Assembly: GCA_040754255.1 (NCBI GenBank)
Contig: JBFMDA010000031.1
Location: 1-17,606 of the forward strand
Direction: 5' to 3'
From: SURF-25 sp040754255
GTDB taxonomy: Bacteria; Omnitrophota; Gorgyraeia; Gygaellales; Profunditerraquicolaceae
Length of the DNA stretch: 17,606 bases
Both the position numbers and the translations under genes were made by a program. The notes under the pieces are model-generated. The model saw only the letters and a list, made by a program, of their open reading frames with translations. It was not told the origin of the DNA and did no database searches. Of the stretch, positions 6,056 through 14,819 are shown piece after piece (the stretch's first letter is position 1; every line of letters begins with the position of its first letter).

Positions 6056-7210
6056 TTAATACCTGTATAACTCGGTGCAGCGTATGCAAACCGGAAACAT
6101 GCCCTTCTCTTTAAGCACCGTGCGGTACGCTACTGCCTTTGGGCTGTTCCATACGCGGCTAAATTGCTCCTGCAGGACGTTGCCGAACGAATAACTGCAG
6201 TTCAGGCACGGCCGCACTTCTCCGTCGGGAAAAATGTACGCCACTATCCAAGGGCTAAGGCAGCGCAGCGGATAGTCTGACGGGACATAGCAGGGGTTAG
6301 TGTAATACTCAAAAAATGATTTTTTTGAAAAGTTTGGGTAAAAATCTACGCCAAATTCATACGTGTTAGCCATGATCTTCTGCATTTGCGCATAAAGCTT
6401 TCCGGGGTCTATACCAGGCGCGCACACGAACCCTTCCCAATCCGCAGAAGAACATCCAAGCAGCCGGTCGTATTCTTTTTGTTTTTCAAGGGTGCGGGAA
6501 TCAAGAAATATTAAGTTATGGAACGTAAGTGACGCGGCGTGCGCCTCCCTGGCCACTTCCAGCATTTCAGGCAACCGCAGATAATTCTGCGCGTTGATTG
6601 TGCACTGCAGGTTAATAAAGGGCTTCTTGGTCAGAAACTCCTGTTTGTAGCGATTGATTTCTTTGATGCCGGTCATTATGCGCTCAAACAAGCCGGGCAT
6701 GCCGCGGATCTCATCATGCAGGCTTGAGTTGCCGTCTAATGAAATATTCAACTCATCAAGCCCTGCCCTGATTATCCCTGAAGCGTGCTCTTTAAGCATG
6801 GAGCCGTTGGTAATCATAAGGCAATGCATCCGCTTCTGTGTTATGTAACGGATAAGTTCGATGCAGCCCGTATGCAACAGGGGCTCTCCGCCAAAAAGGG
6901 TGATGTTAGGCAAAAACGGCGAAACAGCATCAATAATTACTTTTAGTTGCGGCAGGGAAAGTTCGTGCCGGATGAATTCCTGGCTCTGCTTTTTTGTGAC
7001 TCCGGCCTCTCCCCATTGGCCGCACATTTTGCAGCGTAAGTTACAGCGGTGTGTCAAAAATAAGGTAATTGCCTCGGGAAAAGAACTCTTTCCCCTTCCC
7101 CAATAATAGTACATAGCGGCCCTAAGGCGTGCAACCAATACCCTTACGGCATACAAGGGCTGTGTTAAGGCTTTGCGAAAATATCTTTTAAGGTTTCTGT
7201 AAGGCATCAT
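6056..7210 (-). CDS. Radical SAM protein with SPASM-like C-terminal domain
   Basis: A 384-residue radical SAM enzyme. Cys56, Cys60 and Cys63 in THRCNLRCKMCGQWG form the CX3CX2C site for the SAM-binding 4Fe-4S cluster, and LFGGEPLL (105-112) is the GGEP motif that contacts SAM. The C-terminal part has five further cysteines, Cys317, Cys335, Cys338, Cys375 and Cys378, arranged around FPDGEVRPCLNC, GNV and VW as in SPASM/twitch domains that hold auxiliary clusters. The N-terminus (1-40) is basic and aromatic and may lie on the membrane. It overlaps the aminotransferase gene by 4 bp; Met1 and Met2 are both possible starts. No short peptide substrate gene was seen nearby, so a glycan, sugar nucleotide or lipid substrate is more likely than a RiPP. 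The reaction is unknown. Confidence 0.9.
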   Translation of the reverse strand: MMPYRNLKRYFRKALTQPLYAVRVLVARLRAAMYYYWGRGKSSFPEAITLFLTHRCNLRCKMCGQWGEAGVTKKQSQEFIRHELSLPQLKVIIDAVSPFLPNITLFGGEPLLHTGCIELIRYITQKRMHCLMITNGSMLKEHASGIIRAGLDELNISLDGNSSLHDEIRGMPGLFERIMTGIKEINRYKQEFLTKKPFINLQCTINAQNYLRLPEMLEVAREAHAASLTFHNLIFLDSRTLEKQKEYDRLLGCSSADWEGFVCAPGIDPGKLYAQMQKIMANTYEFGVDFYPNFSKKSFFEYYTNPCYVPSDYPLRCLSPWIVAYIFPDGEVRPCLNCSYSFGNVLQEQFSRVWNSPKAVAYRTVLKEKGMFPVCIRCTELYRY

Positions 7211-8397
7211 CTTAAATCCTTCCCCGCCCTTCGAATCGTATCGATTATCACAGACATATGCGTATCGGACAACCCCGGATACACAGGAAGGGTCAAGAGG
7301 CGCTCTGCAAGAAATACTGCGTTGGGCAACGATTCTTTTTTATAACCAAGCTCAAACATACAATGGAGCGGCTGCCCGTACATCCGGGAGGTCTCAATCC
7401 CCATCCTGTACAACTCATCCTCTGCCCTTTGCCTTGCTGCTATTTCTTTGAATACAATCGGCAGGCGATTAAACGCAGGGCTCACTCCTTGAGGGATCAC
7501 TGGCAATATAAGTCCCGGCGTACCTTCTAATGCGTTGAGCATCCTGACCCCGTTCTCATACCGAGCGCGCGCAAATTCTTTCACTCTCTGATAAAGCCTA
7601 AAACCTAACGCAGCATTAAAAGGAGCAATGCGCGTAATAGAAAAATCGGAGGCATATTTCTTTTCTTTGAAAACCGATGCAAAAGGATAGAGCAATCCGT
7701 AGACAAACGGATGGCGGATACAAGATAAGGCAAAAGAGCGGACACAGGCATTCACATTACTGAACATAACGTTCCTTGGCGCCTCCTGCGCCCAAAGTTT
7801 TTCAATATGGCTGACGAGTTTTTCTGAATTCGTAACGACGAGCCCTCCTGCAGAAGTAGGAATATTTTTCCCCCGGTTGAAACTAAAAAAACTTGCATCC
7901 CCGAAGGCGCCTACTTCGCAGGAACCAATCATCGTGCCCATTGCCTGCGCACAATCCTCTATCAGGACCACATCAGGACCAATCTTTGCTTTAAGGGCCG
8001 CAATGTAACTGACACCTATACCGAACATATGCACCGCGACAACTGCCAGGGTTTGGCCTGAAAGCGTATTATACAAATCCGTTTCATTGAGATTAAAGTC
8101 CTTAAGCGATACGTCGCACAAGACAGGAATAAGCCCTGCTTTCTTTACTGCAACCACCAGGCTTCCTGCTGTATAGGCGGGCAAAATCACTTCTTTACGG
8201 CCCGAGCGCTGTGCTGCTGCTTTAAGTAAAAGATAGAACGCAGCAATCCCCGATCCCGTTACGCGGGCGAATGTAAACTGCCGCAAGAATATAGCGCGGA
8301 ATCTCTCGCCAACAGAAGGATACAGCGACTCTACGCATGACCACAATATATCCCTGTATCCTGCAGGGGTGCGTAGTATGGGGACTTTTGCGATCAT
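7207..8397 (-). CDS. DegT/DnrJ/EryC1/StrS-family PLP aminotransferase
   Basis: A 396-residue fold-type I PLP protein of the family that aminates keto sugars in surface glycan and antibiotic pathways. Landmarks are VTGSGIAAFYLLL (46-58, phosphate-binding turn), ILPAYTAGSLVVAVKKAG (71-88), IEDCAQAMG (146-154, Asp148 pairing with the PLP ring nitrogen) and SFNRGKNIP (172-180), where Lys177 is the expected Schiff-base lysine. The common GEGG after the lysine is replaced by SAGG, so it may sit in a divergent subfamily. It overlaps the methyltransferase upstream and the radical SAM gene downstream by 4 bp each, so the three are almost certainly co-translated. It probably makes an amino sugar or other amine; no dedicated sugar-nucleotide dehydratase is visible here to supply its substrate. 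Confidence 0.9.
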   Translation of the reverse strand: MIAKVPILRTPAGYRDILWSCVESLYPSVGERFRAIFLRQFTFARVTGSGIAAFYLLLKAAAQRSGRKEVILPAYTAGSLVVAVKKAGLIPVLCDVSLKDFNLNETDLYNTLSGQTLAVVAVHMFGIGVSYIAALKAKIGPDVVLIEDCAQAMGTMIGSCEVGAFGDASFFSFNRGKNIPTSAGGLVVTNSEKLVSHIEKLWAQEAPRNVMFSNVNACVRSFALSCIRHPFVYGLLYPFASVFKEKKYASDFSITRIAPFNAALGFRLYQRVKEFARARYENGVRMLNALEGTPGLILPVIPQGVSPAFNRLPIVFKEIAARQRAEDELYRMGIETSRMYGQPLHCMFELGYKKESLPNAVFLAERLLTLPVYPGLSDTHMSVIIDTIRRAGKDLR

Positions 8398-9095
8398 CTC
8401 TTCACCGCCTCAACCATAATAATAGGGGCCAGGGGCCTGAAAAAGAATCCGATAGCATATCCATTTACTATATCAAGGCCGCATTCATTGGCTGCGCGCG
8501 TAAGCTGGCTGAAGCGATAAGGCCTAAGCGGCAATGTTTTGACGGTTTCGTCGTAATAACGGGCCAGCGCATATTTGCACACAATGAGTGGATTCAGGGA
8601 GTTACGAAATTCAAAAATCACTCTTCCCTGCCTCTTGCACACCCTTGTCGCCTCAAATAATACCTTCTTTACGCAATCCCAGGAAGGAAGGTTAAATAGT
8701 ACATTAATACACACAACGGTATCAAAAAAACTTTCCTCAAAGGGAAGGCCGGTGGCATCCGCCTCATAAAATGTAAGGCTCGGCAGTTTTGCCTTAACAC
8801 CCTCTTTTTTCGCCTCCTGGATCCTATCGTTGCTGTTATCTATGCCCCACAGCTTTAAGTCCTGATTCTTGCCTGCAAGCTGCAACAGGAATAAGCCCTC
8901 CCCGCAGCCAACTTCAAGAAGCTTCCCGCGGGATGACGCGCATAACGCAAGCGCCTTATCTCTTACCGCATCCTGCCAGAACCCGCTTGAATAACGGCCT
9001 TTTGTCGCGTCTTTCGCACACGCGTCGTGCAGCCGATAGTATAATTGTTTCAATAACTCACCCTTCATAATTCTTTTAAAGTGCCCCTTTATCAA
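8394..9095 (-). CDS. Class I SAM-dependent methyltransferase
   Basis: A protein of 233 residues with the Rossmann-type methyltransferase core: motif I LLEVGCGEGLFLL (59-71) binding SAM, GIDNS (84-88) with the acidic residue after strand 2, EADATGLPFE (111-120), and DTVVCINVLFNL (125-136) as motif IV. It fits the methyltransferase 11/25 type found in glycan clusters. The start is uncertain: a TTG at 9093-9095 overlaps the upstream stop as TTGA, like other junctions here, whereas the ATG at 9066-9068 gives 224 residues; neither has a clear ribosome binding site. It overlaps the aminotransferase by 4 bp, suggesting O- or N-methylation of the sugar made by its neighbours. The acceptor is unknown. 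Confidence 0.9.
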   Translation of the reverse strand: MIKGHFKRIMKGELLKQLYYRLHDACAKDATKGRYSSGFWQDAVRDKALALCASSRGKLLEVGCGEGLFLLQLAGKNQDLKLWGIDNSNDRIQEAKKEGVKAKLPSLTFYEADATGLPFEESFFDTVVCINVLFNLPSWDCVKKVLFEATRVCKRQGRVIFEFRNSLNPLIVCKYALARYYDETVKTLPLRPYRFSQLTRAANECGLDIVNGYAIGFFFRPLAPIIMVEAVKR

Positions 9096-10132
9096 GACGG
9101 CAATAAACGCACAACTGCCTCATACACCGTATCTACCGAAATTTCCTGAAGGCATTGCGGGTGCGGGCAATAAAATTTCTCGCAAGGGGCGCACTCTTTT
9201 TGTACGCGAAGCACCACTGCATTCGGAGAAATAACGCGCGGGTCAAAACGGACAATATCGCCTCCGCCAAAAAGAGCACACATGGGTACCCCTAATACCG
9301 CTGCAATATGCATCGGGCCGGTATCGTTGGTAATAAAAAGACTGCAGCGCCTAAGTAACGCCCCCAGTTCATTAATGCCAATTTTTCCTGCTAAGTTCAA
9401 AACCTTCAATCCGGGAGAGCGCCGTATAATCGCCTGCGCAAGGCGTCCTTCGTCCCCAGAGCCGGTAATAATAAATACCGACGGCCTCTTCTTGTCAATC
9501 TCCGCAATCAACCGGGCAAAGTGCGCAACGCCCCATCTCCTGGAAGGCATTCCGCCCGGATGGATAGCAATTACAAAATCGTTGTCGCCGATACAGTGTG
9601 CGCGCAAAAGCCCGTTTACCTTATCGGTACTCTCCCCTTTAACGGCAAAATCTATTTTTCGGCTTTGGACAGCTGCGCCTAATTTCTCGGCAAGCGCAAT
9701 ATCATATTCCATTTCATGTATCTGCCCCCTATATGCTTCGGGGATTGAAATGTCAAAAAAACCGCCCCTGCCTTCTGTGTTCCGGCCGGCTTTCAATGCA
9801 GGGTTTAAAAAACTCAATAAAAACCGCATCTTTAGCGCACTACGCGTACTCACCATGGTACGCATGTTAACCGCAAGGTCAAAGTGCCTTGCCCGTAAAT
9901 TCCACAACGTAACTATGTTCGCCAGAAAACCAGTTACCCCTTTAAGATGGAACACCAACACTTCGTCGATATAGCCAAGGTTTTCGGCAATCTCTGCAAC
10001 CCTGCGCACCACCAAAAGACAAATGCGGGAATCAGGATACCGTTCTTTTAAAGAACGCAATGCCGGAGTGGACAATAATAAGTCGCCTATGCCGCCGAAA
10101 TTGACAATAAGGATTTTTTTGTAATCGCCCAT
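9092..10132 (-). CDS. Glycosyltransferase family 9 (heptosyltransferase-like), second copy
   Basis: A 346-residue GT-B protein of the ADP-heptose:LPS heptosyltransferase family. It has the opening ILIVNFGGIGDLLLSTPALRSLK start motif (7-29, Asp17 in GIGD being the family catalytic Asp), IHPGGMPSRRW (190-200), and LFITNDTGPMHIAAVLGVP (265-283), the donor-binding signature. A C-terminal cysteine cluster CAPCEKFYCPHPQC (314-327) is common in the family. The start chosen is the ATG at 10130-10132, one base after the stop of the preceding GT9; an ATG 24 bp upstream would add residues overlapping that gene. Related to the preceding gene, probably an old tandem duplication. Whether it transfers heptose or another sugar is not shown. 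Confidence 0.92.
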   Translation of the reverse strand: MGDYKKILIVNFGGIGDLLLSTPALRSLKERYPDSRICLLVVRRVAEIAENLGYIDEVLVFHLKGVTGFLANIVTLWNLRARHFDLAVNMRTMVSTRSALKMRFLLSFLNPALKAGRNTEGRGGFFDISIPEAYRGQIHEMEYDIALAEKLGAAVQSRKIDFAVKGESTDKVNGLLRAHCIGDNDFVIAIHPGGMPSRRWGVAHFARLIAEIDKKRPSVFIITGSGDEGRLAQAIIRRSPGLKVLNLAGKIGINELGALLRRCSLFITNDTGPMHIAAVLGVPMCALFGGGDIVRFDPRVISPNAVVLRVQKECAPCEKFYCPHPQCLQEISVDTVYEAVVRLLPS

Positions 10133-10133
10133 T

Positions 10134-11240
10134 TTATGCTTTTCCCATACCTGCAAGCTGCGTTTCTACCGCTTCCAAAAATTGCGACACCGTAATAGAG
10201 TCCATACAGGTATGCACAGCGCATACAATACGGCTGCAAGGGCTGCAAGGCAGATTGCCGCTAAGAACTATGTGGTTCTTGCCCTCTGGAGACCAAAGGT
10301 TTCTGTCTGTCGGGCCAAGGGTAGAAACGGTAGGCACGCCTAACGCAGCAGCAATGTGCAAGGGGCCGGAGTTATTGCACAGCAGCAGATTGCATTGCGC
10401 AAGCACTGCTGCAAACTGCCTGAGAGACAACGCTGCAGCCGCGGCGCACCCCCTGCCGATTTCTTTTTGCATACCCGAAATCAATTCTCTGTCTGTAGCA
10501 TCTCCGAAAAGGATAATCCTGGCATCATACCGGTCAACACAGCGCCTTGCAACTTCAACAAACCTTTCCCGGCTCCAGCGCTGGGTCCGGTAAAACCCTC
10601 CCGGGTGCATTGCAATCTTTAAATCTTCCTTGCGCAGGCCAACTGAAGCCAAATAAACCGCAGCCTCCTTTTTCTCCGCTTCCGACACAATCAATCTCGG
10701 CTCTAAGTATTTCGCGGTAACCCCAAGGGGCACTAAAAGACCGTGCAGCTGATCTCTCATGCTCCGGCAGGAAGAAATCCGCGGCCCTTTGATATTGAAA
10801 AATACCTCTCTGCCCGCTTCTTCAAAACCGAGCCTGTACTTTGCGCCTGAAAGAAAAAGAAGAAAGGCCTGTTTTAATTCGTATGTCAGGAATAAATCAA
10901 CTGCAAGGTCAATCCTCCTCTTGCGGCATTCCCTACGGAACGCAACAATGTCTTTATAGATAATAATCTCACCCACCGCAGGGTCATTTTGGATTAATGC
11001 CGCATTCCTCTCGGAGGCCAGCACTATTATCGCTGCAGCAGGAAAACGCTCTTTAAGTGCCTGGAATACCGAAGTTGAAATCACCATATCTCCTATCCTG
11101 TCATGCCGCAGCAACAGGATAGTGTGTATCTGCTCTGGCCGGGGCAACAGCGTCTTTCGAAAGACAAGGAAAGGCCAAAGCAGGATCGTTCTTACGGAAA
11201 GATATAGCGCTTTGAAAAAAATCTTAACGCATCTTCTCAT
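10134..11240 (-). CDS. Glycosyltransferase family 9 (heptosyltransferase-like), first copy
   Basis: A 368-residue family 9 glycosyltransferase. Residues 41-66 hold ILLLRHDRIGDMVISTS with catalytic-type Asp51, then MHPGGFYRTQRWSRERF (211-227), and LLLCNNSGPLHIAAALGVPTV (285-305), followed by LGPTDRNLWSP (308-318) and a cysteine cluster PCSPCSRIVC (331-340). Unlike its neighbour it carries an extra N-terminal hydrophobic stretch (about 8-27, KALYLSVRTILLWPFLVF), which may tether it to the inner membrane. The start is the ATG at 11238-11240, overlapping the GT2 gene by 17 bp; a further upstream ATG at 11265-11267 is also in frame but falls deeper in GT2. It likely adds a core-type sugar, heptose being the family default. 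Confidence 0.92.
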   Translation of the reverse strand: MRRCVKIFFKALYLSVRTILLWPFLVFRKTLLPRPEQIHTILLLRHDRIGDMVISTSVFQALKERFPAAAIIVLASERNAALIQNDPAVGEIIIYKDIVAFRRECRKRRIDLAVDLFLTYELKQAFLLFLSGAKYRLGFEEAGREVFFNIKGPRISSCRSMRDQLHGLLVPLGVTAKYLEPRLIVSEAEKKEAAVYLASVGLRKEDLKIAMHPGGFYRTQRWSRERFVEVARRCVDRYDARIILFGDATDRELISGMQKEIGRGCAAAAALSLRQFAAVLAQCNLLLCNNSGPLHIAAALGVPTVSTLGPTDRNLWSPEGKNHIVLSGNLPCSPCSRIVCAVHTCMDSITVSQFLEAVETQLAGMGKA

Positions 11241-11994
11241 TTTTCTGCTTTTCCCATAATTTTGCATAGCTGAGCAGCACTACAAGAGCATTCGTGACGC
11301 TGATAAGAAAGCCGCGTACCCCTTCCCTGTATCCTTGATAACCGAAATATTTTCTCAGGAATATAAAAACCGGTTTTGCAAAAAAATAAAGCACAAAATC
11401 GAAACCTTTCAACCTTATCCCTCTTTTCCATAATTCTTCGGCCTCCAGGCGCGTATAGAAATCGAGCTTAACGATATGCTCTGACAAATCATCGTAAGAA
11501 TAGTGGTAAACCATGTTCTTAAGAAGCCCCACTTTGCCATCAATCAATATCTTTTCGTGAATAAGCCTGCCGTCAATGCGTGCTTTGTTTTTCCTAAATA
11601 ATAACAAAAGTGGAGACCTCCAGCCGCAATACGTAATCCATTTCCCTAAGTAGCTTGAAATCCTAGGCAGCATAAAGCCGTTATATTCCTTCTCTTCGGC
11701 GAGCACCCGCCTTATTTCCTCCTGCAAAGGCGGGCTTATTTCGTCGTCTGCGTCGAGGAAAAGGACCCATTCGCTGCTCGCCTTGCTGATAGCGTATTCC
11801 CTCTGCTCGCTGAAATCGGCGAGCTTTTTGACAAAGATTTTATCCGTATATTCGCGGCAGATCTCAAGCGTCGCATCCGTACTTTCGTCATCAACGATAA
11901 TTATCTCATCTGCCCAACGCACACTCTCAAGCGCCCTGCGCACAGACTTTTCTTCATTCTTGGTAAGAATTACCGCCGACACCGCGTTTTGCAT
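11224..11994 (-). CDS. Glycosyltransferase family 2, WaaE/KdtX-like
   Basis: A 256-residue GT-A glycosyltransferase. SAVILTKNEEKSVRRALESV (6-25) is the nucleotide-binding start, IIIVDDESTDAT (31-42) holds the first acidic motif, and EWVLFLDADDEISP (75-88) contains the DXD-type metal site (Asp81, Asp83). The stretch FSEQREYAISKASSEW resembles the family of LPS core glucosyltransferases often named WaaE/KdtX. A hydrophobic patch near 200-220 could contact the membrane. It starts at the ATG 11992-11994, sharing one base with the upstream stop (TAATG), and the end overlaps the first GT9 gene by 17 bp. This placement next to GT9 genes fits an LPS core or core-like glycan. Exact sugar unknown. Confidence 0.92.
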   Translation of the reverse strand: MQNAVSAVILTKNEEKSVRRALESVRWADEIIIVDDESTDATLEICREYTDKIFVKKLADFSEQREYAISKASSEWVLFLDADDEISPPLQEEIRRVLAEEKEYNGFMLPRISSYLGKWITYCGWRSPLLLLFRKNKARIDGRLIHEKILIDGKVGLLKNMVYHYSYDDLSEHIVKLDFYTRLEAEELWKRGIRLKGFDFVLYFFAKPVFIFLRKYFGYQGYREGVRGFLISVTNALVVLLSYAKLWEKQKNEKMR

Positions 11995-13124
11995 TACACG
12001 CCCCCCAATAATTCCATATACACCCTCTCTATCTGGGCGACGTGCTGCCGTATGTCGAAATACTGCCCAACCCGCCTTCTACCTACTTGCCCCATCGTAC
12101 GCGCGATTTCTTTATGTTGCGCAAGGCGCAAAATCGCTTCGGCAAGTGCCTGAGGGTCTGAAGCGGGGAATAAAATCCCGGTTTCCTTATCCACGATTAA
12201 CTCCCTAATCCCTCCCGTATTACTGCCTATAACGGGCTTACCGCATGCCATGGCCTCTATAATAACTCTGCCGCATGCTTCGCGAAAAGAAGGGATTACG
12301 ACTATATCCATCGCTGCATAGCACTCCGGCATATCTTTGCGGAAACCCGTAAAAACCACCCTATCGCCTATTCCCCGCGCACGTACAAAATCCCTCAGGG
12401 AGGTTTCCCGCCGACTGTCTTCTTCAAATACGCTGGCGCCCACAGCAAGAAATCTTAAAAAACCGCAGGCCTTGTATCTTTTGCAGAGAATCTCGGCAGC
12501 CTTAAAGAAAGTTTCGTGGTTCTTATTCCTGTGGAACCTGGAGGCAATTCCTACGACTGTCTGATCGGGGCTGATCCCGAACTCGCTCCTCACCCTCTCG
12601 CCGGATATGTCGGGCGAGAAGAGTGCCGTGTCAACGCCGTTATAAATAACGGTTACCTTTCTCGGCAGTATTCCGAATAACGCAAACCGGCGGGCAACGG
12701 CTCTAGAATTACAAATAATTTTATCGGGGAGAAACGCCAGGAGGCTGTCAGGGTCAATCAGTTCGTTAATGAGCAGGTTACGCTGGTGCCAGACGACGGG
12801 GATTCTTTGACGCCTGGCAGCAATGACCGCATAGATGTGCGTGCGGATACTGTTGGAATGGACCAAGTGGATATCTTTTCTCTTTACGAAATCCGATAAG
12901 GTATTGGCTGCCCTGCCTACCCCGCGCAGGCCCCTTATCTTTGGAAATTCATAAAAATCAACTTCTATCCCCCTCTTTTTCAGTTCTTCGGAGAACAAAC
13001 CCTGTCTCGGAAGCACAAAAAAAAGCCTGAATTTATCCCTCTCAATATTCTGCGCTGCATATAAAAGGCTGTTCTCTGCGCCCCCAATCTCGTGGAATTC
13101 GTGCAGTATGGCTATGTTATGCAT
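11994..13124 (-). CDS. Glycosyltransferase family 4 (GT-B)
   Basis: A 376-residue retaining GT-B glycosyltransferase. EIGGAENSLLYAA (12-24) is the N-terminal glycine-rich loop, HLVHSNSIRTHIYA (86-99) and VVWHQRNLL (110-118) follow in the acceptor domain, and the donor domain contains VGIASRFHRNKNHETFFKAA (191-210), FTGFRKDM (258-265) and the EX7E pair Glu282/Glu290 in EACGRVIIE, then GKPVIGSNTGGIREL (295-309). The start used is the ATG at 13122-13124 after a GGGGGG run; it overlaps the CgeB-like gene by 8 bp, and the open frame above it is shadow. No membrane helix; expected to act at the cytosolic membrane face. Sugar donor not predictable. Confidence 0.93.
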   Translation of the reverse strand: MHNIAILHEFHEIGGAENSLLYAAQNIERDKFRLFFVLPRQGLFSEELKKRGIEVDFYEFPKIRGLRGVGRAANTLSDFVKRKDIHLVHSNSIRTHIYAVIAARRQRIPVVWHQRNLLINELIDPDSLLAFLPDKIICNSRAVARRFALFGILPRKVTVIYNGVDTALFSPDISGERVRSEFGISPDQTVVGIASRFHRNKNHETFFKAAEILCKRYKACGFLRFLAVGASVFEEDSRRETSLRDFVRARGIGDRVVFTGFRKDMPECYAAMDIVVIPSFREACGRVIIEAMACGKPVIGSNTGGIRELIVDKETGILFPASDPQALAEAILRLAQHKEIARTMGQVGRRRVGQYFDIRQHVAQIERVYMELLGGV

Positions 13125-14202
13125 GGCTGCCCCCCGCAGAAACAGCGATTGTGCCCAGTAAGGTACGGACCCTGTGGGCGTAGGTGTGTTCTCGGCGGAC
13201 GCGCGCAAAGCCCTTTTGTGCGGTCGTACAGCGGCCCTCATCGTCGTTAAGATACCGCGCAATCAATTCTTTGAGCTCATCAACGCTGCGATAGGTTACC
13301 ATTTCCTCGCCCACGTCGTAGAGGCCTGAAAGCTGCGCTATTGCATTGGTCAGGAGGAATGCGCGGCACGCCGGGACTTCAAATACGCGCGGGGTTACGT
13401 TGTACATTGCCTGCTCTCTACCGAACAATGTGTGTATATCAAGTACTATTTTAGAGGCGTTATACACCTTTACAACCTCTTCTCTGTAGATATCCTGTTT
13501 CTGATAACACCGTGCCAGTGCTTTATTTTTTTTCTGCCATTTTCCCCATATTTTTAAATTAAAACCACTCAACGCCTCAAGCACCTTCGCCCTCTCGGGC
13601 GTCACCGTGCCTACAAATGCGACATCGCTGCCATAAAAGGATCGCTCCTGCGCAGAAAGGGTAAGGGGCTTGTGTACGTCCGGGTCGCAGGCAAGCGGAA
13701 GACTGACAATATGTGCGGCCTTAATCGGCATCTGCGAAAGCACCTCAAGGGTATCTATGATAAAAAAATAATCGTAGTGTTGCGGTAGCTCTGAAAGCAG
13801 CGCCCTCCTGGCAGGCACCAGAAGAGAATCGTAAAACCAGTTCGCAACAGGGACAGAGAACTTGCTTCTGATAGAATCCAGCGTCTCAGCGGAAATATTC
13901 TCCCCGCATAAAACCAGGACAATATCGGGCCTCTCTTGCGAAACCAGGCTTAGCAATGCCTGGTTGATTTTAGTATCGGTCGAAGACTTCACAGAAGAAA
14001 AATCGTACGGCGAAGGCAGCCCCGGGAATAATGGCCTCAGCGTTGCCTTAAAGAACGAACCGAGTTTATTTTGCGAATAAGGACGCAGCCGGAAATCAAA
14101 ACCTATAACCGAATGCCCCAGCCCTTCCATTGCAACGCGACAATACCCGGTGATTATGCCCAAGACCGTAGTATCCTGGGGTGCGGCCAATAAAATTTTC
14201 AC
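13117..14202 (-). CDS. CgeB-like (glycosyl transferase 1_2) protein
   Basis: A 361-residue GT-B-like protein resembling the CgeB/YkvP group of glycosyltransferases, best known from spore and surface glycan clusters. The N-terminal half has PDIVLVLCGENIS (92-104) and ANWFYDS (120-126); the C-terminal half shows the group pattern DVAFVGTVTPERAKVLEAL (193-211), IWGKW (218-222), VYNASKIVLDIHT (246-258), TPRVFEVPACRAFLLT (270-285) and the closing HTYAHRV (339-345). The start is a GTG at 14200-14202, one base after the acetyltransferase stop, and the end overlaps the GT4 gene by 8 bp. Cytosolic; likely adds one sugar of the repeat or core. The classical EX7E motif is not seen, as is usual for this group. 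Confidence 0.85.
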   Translation of the reverse strand: MKILLAAPQDTTVLGIITGYCRVAMEGLGHSVIGFDFRLRPYSQNKLGSFFKATLRPLFPGLPSPYDFSSVKSSTDTKINQALLSLVSQERPDIVLVLCGENISAETLDSIRSKFSVPVANWFYDSLLVPARRALLSELPQHYDYFFIIDTLEVLSQMPIKAAHIVSLPLACDPDVHKPLTLSAQERSFYGSDVAFVGTVTPERAKVLEALSGFNLKIWGKWQKKNKALARCYQKQDIYREEVVKVYNASKIVLDIHTLFGREQAMYNVTPRVFEVPACRAFLLTNAIAQLSGLYDVGEEMVTYRSVDELKELIARYLNDDEGRCTTAQKGFARVRREHTYAHRVRTLLGTIAVSAGGSHA

Positions 14203-14203
14203 C

Positions 14204-14818
14204 TTACCGCCTCGTTTTAATGACCCTTGCCGGGATCCCTGCGGCTATCGAAAACGGAGGGGTATCTTTTGTAACTACTGCTCCCGCTGCTATCACCGAA
14301 CCTGTACCGATGGTAACTCCGTCTAAAATAACCGCGTGCGTGCCTATCCAGACATTGTCTTCAATTTTTATCCCCTTACCCAGTACGTCTTTGCTAAAAT
14401 CGGCTGTCTCAAGCTTTGTGTAATCATGTTCGGAGGCGACTAAAACCGCATGCGAGGCAATATGCACATTGTCGCCTACGGCAAGCCCGCCGTAGCCGTA
14501 GAGGATGGCGTAATCATTCACCGAACAGCTCTCCCCTACCATAATCTTACCGTCGTTAGACTTCAACAAAGCGTAGGGGCTGATAGTGGTATATGCCCCT
14601 ATGGTAATGGCGGCATTCCTGCCGTTGGCACAAAGCCGGGAATGCCTTTCCAAAACCACGCCTTCAGCAAGCCTTATTCTGCGCGGATAGCGTATCTCTG
14701 CGAGGGGAGAAATATACACCCCGCTTTCCATATGCGCAATACAGTGCGGTGCGCTAATAATCCGTTTGAGCAATAACTTAATCAGATTTGGCTTTTCCTG
14801 CGCATACTCTTTTTGCAT
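14204..14818 (-). CDS. Left-handed beta-helix (hexapeptide) O-acetyltransferase
   Basis: A 204-residue protein whose middle and end consist of hexapeptide repeats such as AITIGAYTTIS, KIMVGESCSVNDY, GLAVGDNVHIASHAVL and IKIEDNVWIGTHAVILDGVTIGTGSVIAAGAVV, ending in the family closing IAAGIPARVIKTRR. This is the trimeric maltose/colanic-acid acetyltransferase type that uses acetyl-CoA. His131 in SEHDYTK corresponds to the conserved catalytic-site histidine. The start is the ATG at 14816-14818, which has AAGGAG 7 nt upstream; an in-frame TTG at 14836 overlaps that ribosome binding site and was not chosen. It probably acetylates a glycan hydroxyl or amine before export. It follows the flippase gene after 66 bp and precedes the CgeB-like gene by 1 bp. 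Confidence 0.92.
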   Translation of the reverse strand: MQKEYAQEKPNLIKLLLKRIISAPHCIAHMESGVYISPLAEIRYPRRIRLAEGVVLERHSRLCANGRNAAITIGAYTTISPYALLKSNDGKIMVGESCSVNDYAILYGYGGLAVGDNVHIASHAVLVASEHDYTKLETADFSKDVLGKGIKIEDNVWIGTHAVILDGVTIGTGSVIAAGAVVTKDTPPFSIAAGIPARVIKTRR

Positions 14819-14819
14819 C

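Noticed and set aside
9282..9974. Long plus-strand open frame of 230 codons
   Set aside because: It is antisense to a well-supported GT9 gene, has the Ser/Pro/Arg-rich composition of shadow frames and no recognisable domain.
13125..13262. 46-residue extension of the GT4 at 11994-13124
   Set aside because: It overlaps the CgeB-like gene in another frame and precedes the normal GT4 start MHNIAILHEF.
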